This document shows, one piece after another, positions 9,765 through 17,515 of a stretch of DNA of 44,477 nucleotides. Below the pieces are notes generated by a model. The model saw only the letters and a list, made by a program, of their open reading frames with translations, was not told the DNA's origin and searched no databases. This stretch comes from Massilia cavernae (GTDB taxonomy: Bacteria > Pseudomonadota > Gammaproteobacteria > Burkholderiales > Burkholderiaceae_D): NCBI RefSeq assembly GCF_003590855.1, contig NZ_QYUP01000088.1, positions 1-44,477 of the forward strand, read 5' to 3'. Both the position numbers and the translations under genes were made by a program. The number at the start of each line of letters is the position of its first letter. The first letter of the stretch is position 1.

Positions 9765-9858
9765 GTAGGGCGGACAAGCGAAGCGCCTCCGCCGAATGGG
9801 TGCATACGTCAACGCGACGTACCCAATTCGGCGGATGCGCTCCGCTTATCCGCCCTAC
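9765..9858. repeat. Dispersed palindromic repeat, copy 1
   Basis: A 94-bp imperfect inverted repeat beginning GTAGGGCGGACAAGCG and ending with its complement, CGCTTATCCGCCCTAC. Inner arms CCGAATGGGT/ACCCAATTCGG sit around a short centre. It lies between the convergent M61 peptidase gene and the histidine kinase gene, so it may act as a bidirectional terminator. The same GTAGGGCGGATAAG arm recurs at 24850 and 30036. Confidence 0.85.
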
Positions 9859-9868
9859 ATTTTTATGG

Positions 9869-11194
9869 CTAAAATCTCGGGAACTCGATGCGAACTTTCA
9901 ACCCACCCAGGCGCACGGATTGATCAAGCACCAGCTTCGCGCCATGCCTGTCCGCGATGGCCTTCACAATCGCCATCCCGATCCCGCTCCCCCCCGTCTC
10001 GCTGCCGGCAATCCGGTAGAAGCGGTCAAACACCCTCCCCCGCTCCTCCGGCGCAATTCCCGGCCCGCTGTCCTCGACGACGACCACCGGCCCGGTATCT
10101 CCCGCATTCACCTCCACATCGACCTTGCCCCCCGCCGGCGTGTACTTGATCGCGTTATCCACCAGGTTGCGCATCAGGATCGCCAGCGCCTCCGGCTGGC
10201 CCTGGATTGTCACGTCGTCAGCACGTTCCAGCCCCAGGTCGATTCCCTTCACCTGCGCCGCACCGGCCAGGTCGCCCAGCGTCCTTCGCGCCACGTCCGT
10301 CAGCGCAACTTCCTCGACCCTTGCAATATCGGCCGCCGTGGTCTCCTGCCTGGCCAGCACCAGCAGTTGCTCCACCAGCCGCGTGGCGCGCTCGATGCCA
10401 GCGGTAAGCCGCCCTACCGCCACGCTGCGCGCTTCCTCGCTGCCTGCGCGTTCGAGGCTTAGTGCCTGCAACTTCAGCGCCGCCAGCGGCGTGCGCAGTT
10501 CGTGCGCGGCGTCGGCGACAAAATTCTGCTGCGCCTCGAACGCCGTCCTCACGCGCCCGAACAGCGCGTTCAGTTCCTGCACCAGCGGCAGCACTTCATC
10601 CGGCAAACCCGATTCGGACACCGGCGACAAATCATCGGCCTGGCGCGACGCGACCTGCTTGCGCACCCGCGCCACCGGTTCCAGTGAGCCGCTGACCACC
10701 CACCATACGACCAGCATCAGGATCGGCATCATCACTGCGATCGGGCCGACCGTCCGCAGCGCGAGGTTGCCCGCGATCTTGCGGCGCACCGCCATGTCCT
10801 GCGCAACCTGCACCGTCTGGTTGCTGGTCTGGACCGAGAAGATGCGGTAGGTGGTGCCGTTGGCGTCGACGTTGGAGAAGCCCAGCACCGCCCGCTGCGG
10901 CAGGCGCGCTCGCGAAAACGTGCGGAACACCTGCACGCCGTCGGGCGTCCAGACCTGCACCATCAGCTCGTTGTTCTCCGCGTCGGCCTCGGTCGCTTCG
11001 CGCGCTTCGATGTTCGACAGCGGTGCGCCGGAGCGCAGCGACAGCGCCATCTGCTGCATGTGGTAGTCGAAGATCTGGTCGGCGTCGCGCAGCGAGGTGC
11101 GGTAGGCGATCGAGGCCTGCGCCAGCGTGGCGATCGAGATGGCGGCCAGCAGGAACCACAGCAGGCGGCCGCGCAGCGAGTGCGACACCTTCAT
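9869..11194 (-). CDS. Sensor histidine kinase (QseC/TctE-like)
   Basis: Membrane sensor kinase of 441 residues, partner of the adjacent response regulator. The first membrane segment is at about 10-30 (LLWFLLAAISIATLAQASIA). A periplasmic loop of about 120 residues follows, then a second segment at about 150-170 (PIAVMMPILMLVVWWVVSG) and a HAMP linker. The phosphoacceptor is His231 in DAAHELRTPL. ATP-binding boxes are NLVDNAIKYTPAGG (N), VEDSGPGI (G1) and GGSGIGMAIVKAI (G2). Its ATG overlaps the regulator's TGA as ATGA, so translation is coupled. The signal is unknown. An htrA-type protease gene upstream on the same strand suggests envelope stress, which is inference. Confidence 0.93.
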   Translation of the reverse strand: MKVSHSLRGRLLWFLLAAISIATLAQASIAYRTSLRDADQIFDYHMQQMALSLRSGAPLSNIEAREATEADAENNELMVQVWTPDGVQVFRTFSRARLPQRAVLGFSNVDANGTTYRIFSVQTSNQTVQVAQDMAVRRKIAGNLALRTVGPIAVMMPILMLVVWWVVSGSLEPVARVRKQVASRQADDLSPVSESGLPDEVLPLVQELNALFGRVRTAFEAQQNFVADAAHELRTPLAALKLQALSLERAGSEEARSVAVGRLTAGIERATRLVEQLLVLARQETTAADIARVEEVALTDVARRTLGDLAGAAQVKGIDLGLERADDVTIQGQPEALAILMRNLVDNAIKYTPAGGKVDVEVNAGDTGPVVVVEDSGPGIAPEERGRVFDRFYRIAGSETGGSGIGMAIVKAIADRHGAKLVLDQSVRLGGLKVRIEFPRF

Positions 11195-11856
11195 TGTTTG
11201 GGCACCATGTAGCCGACGCCGCGCACGTTCTGGATCAGTTCACTGCCCAGTTTCTTGCGCAGGCCGTGGATGTACACCTCGACCGCATTGCTGCTTACTT
11301 CGTCGCGCCAGCTGTACAGCTTTTCTTCGAGCCGTGGCCGCGACAGCACCGCGCCGGGACGCGCGATAAGCGCTTCCAGCACCGCCCATTCGCGCGCGGA
11401 CAGCGTGACCATGGCGCCGTCGACCTGCACTTCGCGGGTGGCGGGGTTGATCGAGATGTTCTTGTATTCGAAGACCGGTTCGGCGCGGCCGGCGGCGCGG
11501 CGCAACAAGGCGCGGATGCGCGCCAGCAGTTCGTCGAGGTCATAGGGTTTGAGGACGTAGTCGTCGGCGCCGGCGTCCAGGCCGGCGATGCGCTGCCCGA
11601 CCGAGTCGCGCGCGGTGGCTACCAGCACAGGGGTGCGGTCCTTCCGGTTGCGCATGGAGCGCAGTACTTCAAGGCCGTCCTTGCGCGGCAGGCCAAGGTC
11701 CAGCAACACCAGGTCGTAGGCTTGCGACTGCATCAGCGCGGTATCCGCCATTTCGCCGTCCTTGACCCAGTCGACGGCGTAGTGCTCGGCCCTGAGCAGG
11801 TCGAGCACTACTTCGCCGATCATCGTATCGTCTTCCACCAGCAGCAGCCGCATCAC
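11191..11856 (-). CDS. OmpR-family response regulator
   Basis: DNA-binding regulator of 221 residues. The receiver domain (1-115) has the acidic pair in LLVEDD, the phosphoacceptor Asp53 in LVLLDLGLP and the conserved Lys in VLKPYDLDEL. The winged-helix effector domain follows (about 128-221), with LSAREWAVLEAL and EVYIHGLRKKLG. It overlaps the kinase by 4 bp and begins 39 bp after the htrA-type protease stop, consistent with a three-gene operon protease-regulator-kinase. The architecture is closest to QseB/TctD-type regulators; an exact orthologue name is not justified. Confidence 0.94.
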   Translation of the reverse strand: MMRLLLVEDDTMIGEVVLDLLRAEHYAVDWVKDGEMADTALMQSQAYDLVLLDLGLPRKDGLEVLRSMRNRKDRTPVLVATARDSVGQRIAGLDAGADDYVLKPYDLDELLARIRALLRRAAGRAEPVFEYKNISINPATREVQVDGAMVTLSAREWAVLEALIARPGAVLSRPRLEEKLYSWRDEVSSNAVEVYIHGLRKKLGSELIQNVRGVGYMVPKQ

Positions 11857-11895
11857 TTCCCCGTTTCTCGATTAATGCGGTGGCCGACGTACGCG

Positions 11896-13419
11896 TCAAC
11901 CGATCCGCACAGGAATGAAGATTTTGTCACCACCGCGCTGAATCAGCAAGGCAACCGACTTGGTCGACTTGCCCACCACGTCGCGCACCTGGGCGACCGA
12001 GGTCACCGGCCGGCCATTGATCGCCAGTAGTACATCGCCAGGTTCGACCCCGGCATTCGCGGCGGCGCCGTCCGCATCTTCCACCAGCAGGCCGGCGGCG
12101 ATGCCGGACTGGCGCTTCTCGATCGGCTCGAGCGGACGCAGGGCCAGGCCCAGCTTGCTGCCCGAATCGACCGCGGCGACTTCCTCTTGCTCATCCGGCG
12201 CCGCCTTGTCGCTGGCGTTGGCCAGCTTGGCGGGCACCTGGATCGTCTTGCCTTCGCGGAAGACTTCCATGGTGACCTTGTCGCCCGGCTTGTTCAGGTT
12301 GAGCATGGCCGGCAGGTCGAGCGAGGCGATGATCGGTTGTCCATTGAGCTTGCGGATCACGTCGCCCGCCTTCAGGCCGGCCTTGTCGGCCGCGCCGCCA
12401 CGCTCGACGTTCGCCACCAGCGCGCCTTCCGGCGAGGCCAGGTTGAACGAATCGGCGAAAGCCTGGTTCACTTCCTGGATCTGGATGCCCAGCTTGGCGT
12501 GCTGCACCTTGCCGGTGGCGACGATCTGGTCCTTGATGCGGTAGGCCACGTCGATCGGGATCGCAAACGACAGGCCCTGATAGCCGCCGGTCTGGCTGTA
12601 GATCTGCGAGTTGATGCCGACCACTTCGCCGCGCGTGTTGAACAGCGGGCCGCCCGAGTTTCCGGGGTTGACGGCGACGTCGGTCTGGATGAAGGGCACA
12701 TGGCTGTCGTCCTGCAGCGAACGTCCCTTGGCGCTGACGACACCCGCCGTCACGCTGCTTTCAAGGCCGAACGGCGAACCGATCGCCAGCACCCATTCGC
12801 CCACCTTGAGGTCGCTCGACTTGCCGATAGGTACAACAGGCAGGTTCTTCGCCTCGATGCGCAGGACGGCAACGTCGGTCTTCGGATCGGAGCCCAGCAC
12901 CTTGGCGCGGAATTCGCGGCGGTCCTGCAGCTTGACCGTGACCTCGGTCGCATCGCGCACCACGTGCGCATTCGTCAGGATGACACCGTCCGGGCTGATT
13001 ATGAACCCGGAACCGGCGCCAAAAACGGGCATGTCGCGTTGTCCGCGGGGCCCTTGCGGCCCCTGGAAGCGACGGAAGAATTCATACATCGGATCGTTTT
13101 CAGCCCCGCGCGGTACGCGTGCACTGGTCTTGGTGCTGCCGGTGACGCGGATGTTCACGACGGCAGGACTGGCGCGCGAAACGAGCTGGGTAAAGTCCGG
13201 CAGGGCGACGCCCGCGGCAACCGGCGCAGGGGCTGCTGCCGCAGCGGCAGGCGCAGCAAGGGTTGCGACGGTTGCGGGAGCGCTGCCGGCGCCGGACGCT
13301 ACCGCGTTGCTGTGATTGACTGCGACCGCACCGACCGCGCCGCCGATGATACCGGCGGTGGCAAGAGCCAACGTGAGTCGCTTAGCGCTGATGGCAGTGG
13401 TGGCACCTTCGTTTTGCAT
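11896..13419 (-). CDS. HtrA/Do-family periplasmic serine protease
   Basis: Trypsin-like protease/chaperone for misfolded envelope proteins, 507 residues. The N-terminal membrane or signal segment is about 15-36 (LTLALATAGIIGGAVGAVAV), followed by an Ala/Pro-rich linker (about 45-72). The catalytic triad is His152 (TNAHVV), Asp182 (KTDVAVLRI) and Ser255 (NPGNSGGPL). Two PDZ domains follow: about 300-385 (GGAADKAGLKAGDVIRKLNG) and about 425-507 (GVEPGDVLLAINGRPV). Between them is an acidic spacer. First gene of a likely operon with the two-component system, so the sensor may monitor the stress this enzyme relieves. DegP, DegQ and MucD types cannot be told apart by eye. Confidence 0.94.
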   Translation of the reverse strand: MQNEGATTAISAKRLTLALATAGIIGGAVGAVAVNHSNAVASGAGSAPATVATLAAPAAAAAAPAPVAAGVALPDFTQLVSRASPAVVNIRVTGSTKTSARVPRGAENDPMYEFFRRFQGPQGPRGQRDMPVFGAGSGFIISPDGVILTNAHVVRDATEVTVKLQDRREFRAKVLGSDPKTDVAVLRIEAKNLPVVPIGKSSDLKVGEWVLAIGSPFGLESSVTAGVVSAKGRSLQDDSHVPFIQTDVAVNPGNSGGPLFNTRGEVVGINSQIYSQTGGYQGLSFAIPIDVAYRIKDQIVATGKVQHAKLGIQIQEVNQAFADSFNLASPEGALVANVERGGAADKAGLKAGDVIRKLNGQPIIASLDLPAMLNLNKPGDKVTMEVFREGKTIQVPAKLANASDKAAPDEQEEVAAVDSGSKLGLALRPLEPIEKRQSGIAAGLLVEDADGAAANAGVEPGDVLLAINGRPVTSVAQVRDVVGKSTKSVALLIQRGGDKIFIPVRIG

Positions 13420-13502
13420 TGAGTAACTCCATGACAGGTAGGGTTTTACGATGGATATATATTGCGGGAGCAGACTTAACGTTCCCTTAAATCTGATTGT
13501 GC

Positions 13503-13534
13503 GACGGGGCGCTCCGTACCGCGAGCGCCCCGTC
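13503..13534. terminator. GC-rich hairpin downstream of the Hsp20 gene
   Basis: Perfect 11-bp stem GACGGGGCGCT / AGCGCCCCGTC with a 10-nt loop, between the 3' end of the Hsp20 gene and the htrA-type promoter region, both on the minus strand. No clear U tract follows on the minus strand, so termination is plausible but not proved. Confidence 0.55.
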
Positions 13535-13572
13535 GTCTGTCCAAGGTCTAAAACATGCTGCCACTGCGGGCC

Positions 13573-14046
13573 TTACGCGGCCTGGCGCTGCTCCAGCGAC
13601 TGCACATTCTCACCGTTGCCAGTGGTGGCGTCGGCGCCGCCGATGGCGATCTTGCGCGGCTTGAAGGCCTCCGGTACTTCGCGCACCAGCTCGATGGTCA
13701 GCATGCCGTTGTCGAACGAGGCGGTGGTGACCTTGACGTGGTTGGCCAGCTGGAAGCGCTGTTCGAAATCGCGTGCCGCGATGCCGCGGTGCAGGAAGGT
13801 GCGCTGGGTCTCGTCCTTCTGCTTGCGGCCGGTGACGTGCAGCGTGTCGCGCTCGGCAACGATCTCGACTTCCGAACGGTCGAAGCCGGCAAGCGCCATC
13901 ACGATGCGGTACTTGTCTTCGCTGACCAGTTCGATGTTGTATGGGGGGTAGCTAGGCTGGGTGTCGGCACGCTGTTCGAGCAGCTGGGCCAGGCGGTCGA
14001 AGCCGATAGCGGAACGATAGAGAGGGGCAAGGTCAAAAGTACGCAT
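13573..14046 (-). CDS. ibpA: Small heat-shock protein Hsp20 (IbpA-like)
   Basis: ATP-independent holdase that binds unfolding proteins in the cytoplasm, 157 residues. The alpha-crystallin domain spans about 38-130. It opens with NIELVSEDKYRIVMALAGFD, contains EIVAERDTLHVTGRK and ends with the conserved G-x-L motif in NGMLTIELVREVP. An I-x-I-like tail (KIAIGG) follows, used in family members for oligomer contacts. The start at 14046 is supported by AAGGAT 8 nt upstream; that Shine-Dalgarno is sequestered in a predicted thermometer hairpin. A sigma-32-like promoter lies further upstream. Single gene, with a hairpin after the stop. Confidence 0.93.
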   Translation of the reverse strand: MRTFDLAPLYRSAIGFDRLAQLLEQRADTQPSYPPYNIELVSEDKYRIVMALAGFDRSEVEIVAERDTLHVTGRKQKDETQRTFLHRGIAARDFEQRFQLANHVKVTTASFDNGMLTIELVREVPEAFKPRKIAIGGADATTGNGENVQSLEQRQAA

Positions 14047-14052
14047 GATAAG

Positions 14053-14075
14053 TATCCTTGTAAAGTTAAGCGATA
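14053..14075 (-). promoter_or_regulatory. ROSE-like RNA thermometer hairpin of ibpA
   Basis: In the transcript UAUCGCUU pairs with AAGGAUA: seven base pairs with a single bulged G in the 5' strand, around an 8-nt loop. The 3' strand is the Shine-Dalgarno. This reproduces the ROSE hallmark, a U-Y-G-C-U strand opposite AGGA with an unpaired G, known in heat-shock gene leaders of proteobacteria. A further small hairpin (ACGGA/UCCGU) lies 5' of it. Function is inferred from structure and gene identity. Confidence 0.75.
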
Positions 14076-14112
14076 AGTTGACGGACCTCCGTTGAGCATC
14101 CGTTGCACCCCA

Positions 14113-14140
14113 TCTAATGGCTGGGCTCGTTCATTTCAAG
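14113..14140 (-). promoter_or_regulatory. Sigma-32-like heat-shock promoter of ibpA
   Basis: On the minus strand CTTGAAA (14134-14140) is followed after 13 nt by CCATTAGA (14113-14120). This resembles the sigma-32 consensus CTTGAAA and CCCCATNTA. The transcript would carry a leader of roughly 60 nt holding the thermometer. Confidence 0.7.
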
Positions 14141-14248
14141 GGTAAATAAAATACGGTTTTCTTGACCACTTTCCGATCAACATTTGCCGCCCGATGTATC
14201 CGCAGCGGTCGGATTCGCGGTATTGCACGATGGTGTATGCTGCCGGTC

Positions 14249-14599
14249 ATGACTACCGATACCGACATCCAGCTGAGCGGCCCGTTCAAGGCCACGGACA
14301 GCACAGGCCGTTCCCATGACGTCAAAGGCATCCGCATTTTCGACGAGGGCTACGGAATCATCGACGTGTATGTCGATTTCGCCGCGGCGATCGAACCGGG
14401 CCTTTACAAGGACGATGCGCTCGTCGGCCAGGTGATCGACCGGCTGCGCGCGCTCGGCTACAAGGGTCCCGACTTCGGCCACAGCGATCCGGGCTTGCAG
14501 GAGCGCAAGCTGATCGTGCTGGAAGCGCCGGAAGAATTCAGCGCTTTCGCGAAGAGCAAAGGGTGGAAGAACCTGGCTGAGGAATTCGACGAGGAGTAA
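14249..14599 (+). CDS. Hypothetical protein, 116 residues
   Basis: No family recognised. The sequence is acidic and soluble, with no signal peptide or membrane segment. It starts MTTDTDIQLSGPFKATDSTG and ends in the acidic run AEEFDEE. ATG 14249 is preferred because upstream residues in the open frame (from 14162) are Arg/Cys-rich and overlap the ibpA promoter; ATG 14237 is possible. Codon use matches the neighbours (mostly G/C third positions), supporting a real gene. It is convergent with higA, 27 bp away, and divergent from ibpA. Confidence 0.7.
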   Translation: MTTDTDIQLSGPFKATDSTGRSHDVKGIRIFDEGYGIIDVYVDFAAAIEPGLYKDDALVGQVIDRLRALGYKGPDFGHSDPGLQERKLIVLEAPEEFSAFAKSKGWKNLAEEFDEE

Positions 14600-14626
14600 A
14601 TCCGGCGCGGCCGGTCACGCGCGTCC

Positions 14627-14956
14627 TTATTCCTGCATGTCCAGGGCTGCGAGGTAGCGTGCCGGTAGCGGCTTCACCGCGATTCCGGTGGACTCCCGCC
14701 GTGCTTCCCATAAATCGCGGGATTGCTGCATCTTCAACCACGTCTCTGCAGACGTATTCAAGAGGATTTCGAGCCGTACAGCCATCGATGGCGACATCGC
14801 TCGCTTTTCATTGACCAGTTCCGAGACGGTCAAGCGACTGACGCCCAGCAATCGGGCGAATTCGGTTTGCGTGATTCTTAGCGCTGGCAGCACGTCTTCG
14901 CGTAGTATCGCGCCGGGATGGGTCGGTGGCCGTTGTGGATCGCGAAGTGATTTCAC
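14627..14956 (-). CDS. higA: HigA-type antitoxin (HTH XRE/VapI family)
   Basis: DNA-binding antitoxin of 109 residues that should neutralise HigB and repress the pair. The helix-turn-helix is in ITQTEFARLLGVSRLTVSEL, preceded by the family's typical PPTHPGAILREDVLPAL. The GTG at 14956 overlaps the toxin's TAG by one base (TAGTG), so translation is coupled. The open frame upstream of GTG runs through the toxin gene and is not part of the protein. The toxin-first order is characteristic of higBA. Confidence 0.93.
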   Translation of the reverse strand: MKSLRDPQRPPTHPGAILREDVLPALRITQTEFARLLGVSRLTVSELVNEKRAMSPSMAVRLEILLNTSAETWLKMQQSRDLWEARRESTGIAVKPLPARYLAALDMQE

Positions 14957-15234
14957 TAGTGATAGTCCTCCAGGTCTACATTGACGGCGTTTGCTTCGGA
15001 AAATTGAAATGTAAGGCGCCAATTTGCAGAAACATTCACGGCATATGTGCCTGCACGGTTACCTTTCAGGGCATGAAAGCGATACCCGGGCAGGTCCATC
15101 TCTTGCGGTTTTGAGCATTCGTCCAATATGTCCAGAATTCGTCCAAGTCGCACTGAGAAATTCGCAGGTATTCCACGTCGGTTACTTGTGTAAAAAAACT
15201 CCGCCAAGCCTTTGTGTCGAATCGATGTAATCAC
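14956..15234 (-). CDS. higB: HigB-type toxin (RelE superfamily)
   Basis: Ribosome-dependent mRNA interferase of 92 residues by family. It starts with (M)ITSIRHKGL and shows the RelE/HigB features FFYTSNRRGI, LPGYRFHALKG, WRLTFQF and the C-terminal VDLEDYH. GTG 15234 is preferred over GTG 15240 because family members begin at this point and GAGG lies upstream at good spacing. It is 45 bp downstream of imuB on the same strand, with its own promoter and operator between. Confidence 0.92.
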   Translation of the reverse strand: MITSIRHKGLAEFFYTSNRRGIPANFSVRLGRILDILDECSKPQEMDLPGYRFHALKGNRAGTYAVNVSANWRLTFQFSEANAVNVDLEDYH

Positions 15235-15248
15235 ACCCACCTCGCAGA

Positions 15249-15276
15249 AGTGTAATCCACGCCATTACAATGTCAA
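15249..15276 (-). promoter_or_regulatory. higBA promoter with overlapping palindromic operator
   Basis: On the minus strand TTGACA (15271-15276) and TACACT (15249-15254) are separated by 16 nt. The inverted repeat TGTAAT-N7-ATTACA (15251-15269) covers the spacer and the -10. This layout fits autorepression by HigA; binding is inferred. Confidence 0.7.
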
Positions 15277-15279
15277 GCC

Positions 15280-16761
15280 TCACGCGAACAGTCCGTGAAG
15301 GTACCAGCGCGGTTCCGCGTCTTCCAGCATGCCCGCGATCCGCTCGCGATAGACCCAGTAGTGCGCGTTGTCCTGCCCTTCCGCGATGAAGTAGTCGCGC
15401 GTGTGCGCCTGGCTCCACCACCCTGCTTCGATACGCTCCGGCGTGGACGCCATTTTCAACGGCGAGCCGTAGAACGGACGGTGGTTGCGCATCAGTAGCG
15501 CGATGGGTTTGGCCAGCAGCCACACCGGCCGCGGCAGGCTGAGCACGTCGGGCGGCATCTGCGCGTCCAGCGCCGCCTGCCTGATCTTTTTTTGCACCGG
15601 CACCCAAGTATTGGCCAGCTCTGGACGGTAGTCCGCCTGCGGCGCCGCCTGCAGCACGTTGTCGGGCCCCAGCCGCGCCACCAGCAGTTCGAGCATGCGC
15701 AGCTGGTCTTCCTCGCTGCCGCCTGGCTCGGGAAACAGCGACTCGCTGGGCGGCGCCATCGGCTGCACCTGCAGCGCTTCAAGAGTAAGGCCAATCACGT
15801 GCGCTTCCAGCGTTTGCTTTGCCAGCCTTTCCTTCAGCAGGCGCACCAGGTGCTCGTCGCGCCAGGTGGGTTCGGCCAGCGCGATTTCGATGACCGTGGG
15901 CGGCCGCGCCACCCGCCCCCGTTCGTGTTCGAGCTGCAGCGTGATGCGTTCGACGGCAAGCTGGCGCGCGCACAGCCAGCCTGTCAGCTGCAGCAGCAGG
16001 CGGTGCGCGCCCCACAGCAGCGCCTCGGCGTTTTCGACCCGGTCGAACAGCTCGAGATGGGCGCGGAAAGTGGTGGGCGCTTCGATCCACTCGAACAGCT
16101 CGGGCGTCATGCCGTAGGCGGCATCGAGCAGGTCGAGCAAGGGATGGCCGCAACGGCGCTGCAAGCCCGGCCTTGGCAGGCGCCGCATTTCGCCCAGGGC
16201 AAAGCAGCCGATGCCTTCGAACCACGGCGCGAACTGGCGCGCGGGCGGCAGCAAGGCGCACGGCAACTGGTCGAGCCGGCGCACCAGCGAAGGCATGCAC
16301 AGGGCGCGCCCTCCTCCATGCCGCGCGAGCAGCCATGCGCCGCGCGCCGTGGGAGCGCAGCTGATCACGGCTGAAAAACCAAGCGCGCGCATGTTGGCGC
16401 GGATGCGCTTGCACAGCGAACGGATGCCGCCGAACAGCCGCAGGCTGGCGCCGATGTCGATCAGCAGCGTCGATTCCTCGGCTTGCGTTACCAGCGGCGT
16501 GTACTGGAGCAGCGCCATGGCCACCGCATGCAGTGCGTCTGCCTCGCGTTCGGCGGTGCGGTCGTACAGGCGCGCCTCGGGCATGAGCATGAGCACGCCG
16601 CCGCGCCGCATGCCTGGCTGCACGCCGGCGGCGCGCGCCAGCGGCGACGCGGCCAGCACCTTTTCCTGCTCCAGGACGATGCTGCCGCCGTCACTGGACC
16701 AGTTCGGGCAGAAGACCTCGAGCGGTAGCTGGCGCAGGTGCAGGCCGATCCACAGTCGCAT
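15280..16761 (-). CDS. imuB: ImuB, catalytically dead Y-family polymerase homologue
   Basis: Mutasome scaffold that links ImuA and DnaE2 to the beta clamp; 493 residues. The Y-family fold is recognisable in LWIGLHLRQLPLEVF, GGVLMLMPEARLYDR and ESTLLIDIGASLRLFGG. The acidic metal-binding residues of true Y-family polymerases are absent near the N-terminus (no DxD-like motif), as is typical for ImuB. ATG 16761 (MRLWIGLHL) is chosen because family proteins start there. It overlaps imuA by 71 bp, so the two are co-transcribed from the LexA-controlled promoter. imuC/dnaE2 is about 10 kb away rather than third in the operon. Confidence 0.92.
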   Translation of the reverse strand: MRLWIGLHLRQLPLEVFCPNWSSDGGSIVLEQEKVLAASPLARAAGVQPGMRRGGVLMLMPEARLYDRTAEREADALHAVAMALLQYTPLVTQAEESTLLIDIGASLRLFGGIRSLCKRIRANMRALGFSAVISCAPTARGAWLLARHGGGRALCMPSLVRRLDQLPCALLPPARQFAPWFEGIGCFALGEMRRLPRPGLQRRCGHPLLDLLDAAYGMTPELFEWIEAPTTFRAHLELFDRVENAEALLWGAHRLLLQLTGWLCARQLAVERITLQLEHERGRVARPPTVIEIALAEPTWRDEHLVRLLKERLAKQTLEAHVIGLTLEALQVQPMAPPSESLFPEPGGSEEDQLRMLELLVARLGPDNVLQAAPQADYRPELANTWVPVQKKIRQAALDAQMPPDVLSLPRPVWLLAKPIALLMRNHRPFYGSPLKMASTPERIEAGWWSQAHTRDYFIAEGQDNAHYWVYRERIAGMLEDAEPRWYLHGLFA

Positions 16762-17398
16762 GGCGTTGAAGTAAAGAAGGTGTAAGTGGCAGGAACAGCG
16801 GCGCATCGCGCTGCGGTCCCCGGCGTTTGACGAAACCGATTTCCATGCCCCCCGGCGCCGGGCGCAGGCTCAGGCGCAGCGGGGCGGGCGACGCGTCCTG
16901 GCTGGCGGCCAGCGGGCGCAGCATGAAGAACAGGGTTTCGCCACTTTGGGCGGCAAGGTGAAGCCGGCGCAGCGCCTCGCCGCGCGCATGGCTGTGCCAG
17001 AACAGCAGCGCGCCGCAACTGCCGCTGCGCAGGATTTGTTCGGCCGCCCATAAAGCGTCCGCGCTGCGGCTGGTGCGCACCCACAGCAGCTGGGACGGCT
17101 TGAGGCCCAGCGCGGCCAGCGCCAGCGCCTGCGGCGCGTGCGGCGGCTGCAGCAGCACGATGCGGCGTTTGGCGACGGCCTCCAGCGATGGACGCAGCAG
17201 GCGGAATTCGCCAATGCCCGGCTGCAGCAGCAGCAGTTCGTTCAGCGTGCCGGTGGGCCAGCCGCCGCCAGGCAGTTGCGCCGACAGGGTGGGATGCCCC
17301 GTATCGACGCAGCGCGTGGACGAATGCGCCAATTGCGAGGCCAGCCACAAGGAGGGGTGCAAAGCCTCCGGGGCGGGCATGGAATGTAGGGAAGGCAT
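16691..17398 (-). CDS. imuA: ImuA, RecA-like mutasome accessory protein
   Basis: SOS accessory protein of 235 residues, RecA/SulA-like, needed with ImuB and DnaE2 for damage-induced mutagenesis in bacteria without umuDC. Recognisable stretches are HPTLSAQLPGGGWPTGTLNE near the N-terminus, VLLQPPHAPQALALAALGLK in the middle and a C-terminal arm. No complete Walker A motif is visible, which is common in ImuA. The ATG at 17398 lies 19 bp after a LexA box. First gene of imuAB. Confidence 0.9.
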   Translation of the reverse strand: MPSLHSMPAPEALHPSLWLASQLAHSSTRCVDTGHPTLSAQLPGGGWPTGTLNELLLLQPGIGEFRLLRPSLEAVAKRRIVLLQPPHAPQALALAALGLKPSQLLWVRTSRSADALWAAEQILRSGSCGALLFWHSHARGEALRRLHLAAQSGETLFFMLRPLAASQDASPAPLRLSLRPAPGGMEIGFVKRRGPQRDAPLFLPLTPSLLQRHATVDRPAPAPATARGLLPELVQ

Positions 17399-17417
17399 GG
17401 GTCAAAGGGATAGAATA

Positions 17418-17433
17418 CTGTATGAATATACAG
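17418..17433 (-). promoter_or_regulatory. LexA (SOS) box of imuAB
   Basis: CTGTATGAATATACAG matches CTGT-N8-ACAG exactly. Spacing to the imuA ATG is 19 bp, identical to the dnaE2 box, so the two separated mutasome loci should respond together. Confidence 0.92.
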
Positions 17434-17515
17434 TACTATCCAAAGCCGCTTTTGACAAGGTCTATCTTTTTCGTGCGCTGCATCGCCTATCGGAAGCAGG
17501 CACTTACTTACACGA

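Noticed and set aside
7912..9777. 621-codon minus-strand open frame opposite the M61 peptidase
   Set aside because: Antisense shadow; the plus-strand frame has signal peptide, HEFFH and PDZ.
13420..13502. Sigma-E-type promoter for the htrA-type gene
   Set aside because: GGAAC is present upstream but no matching -10 at the right spacing.
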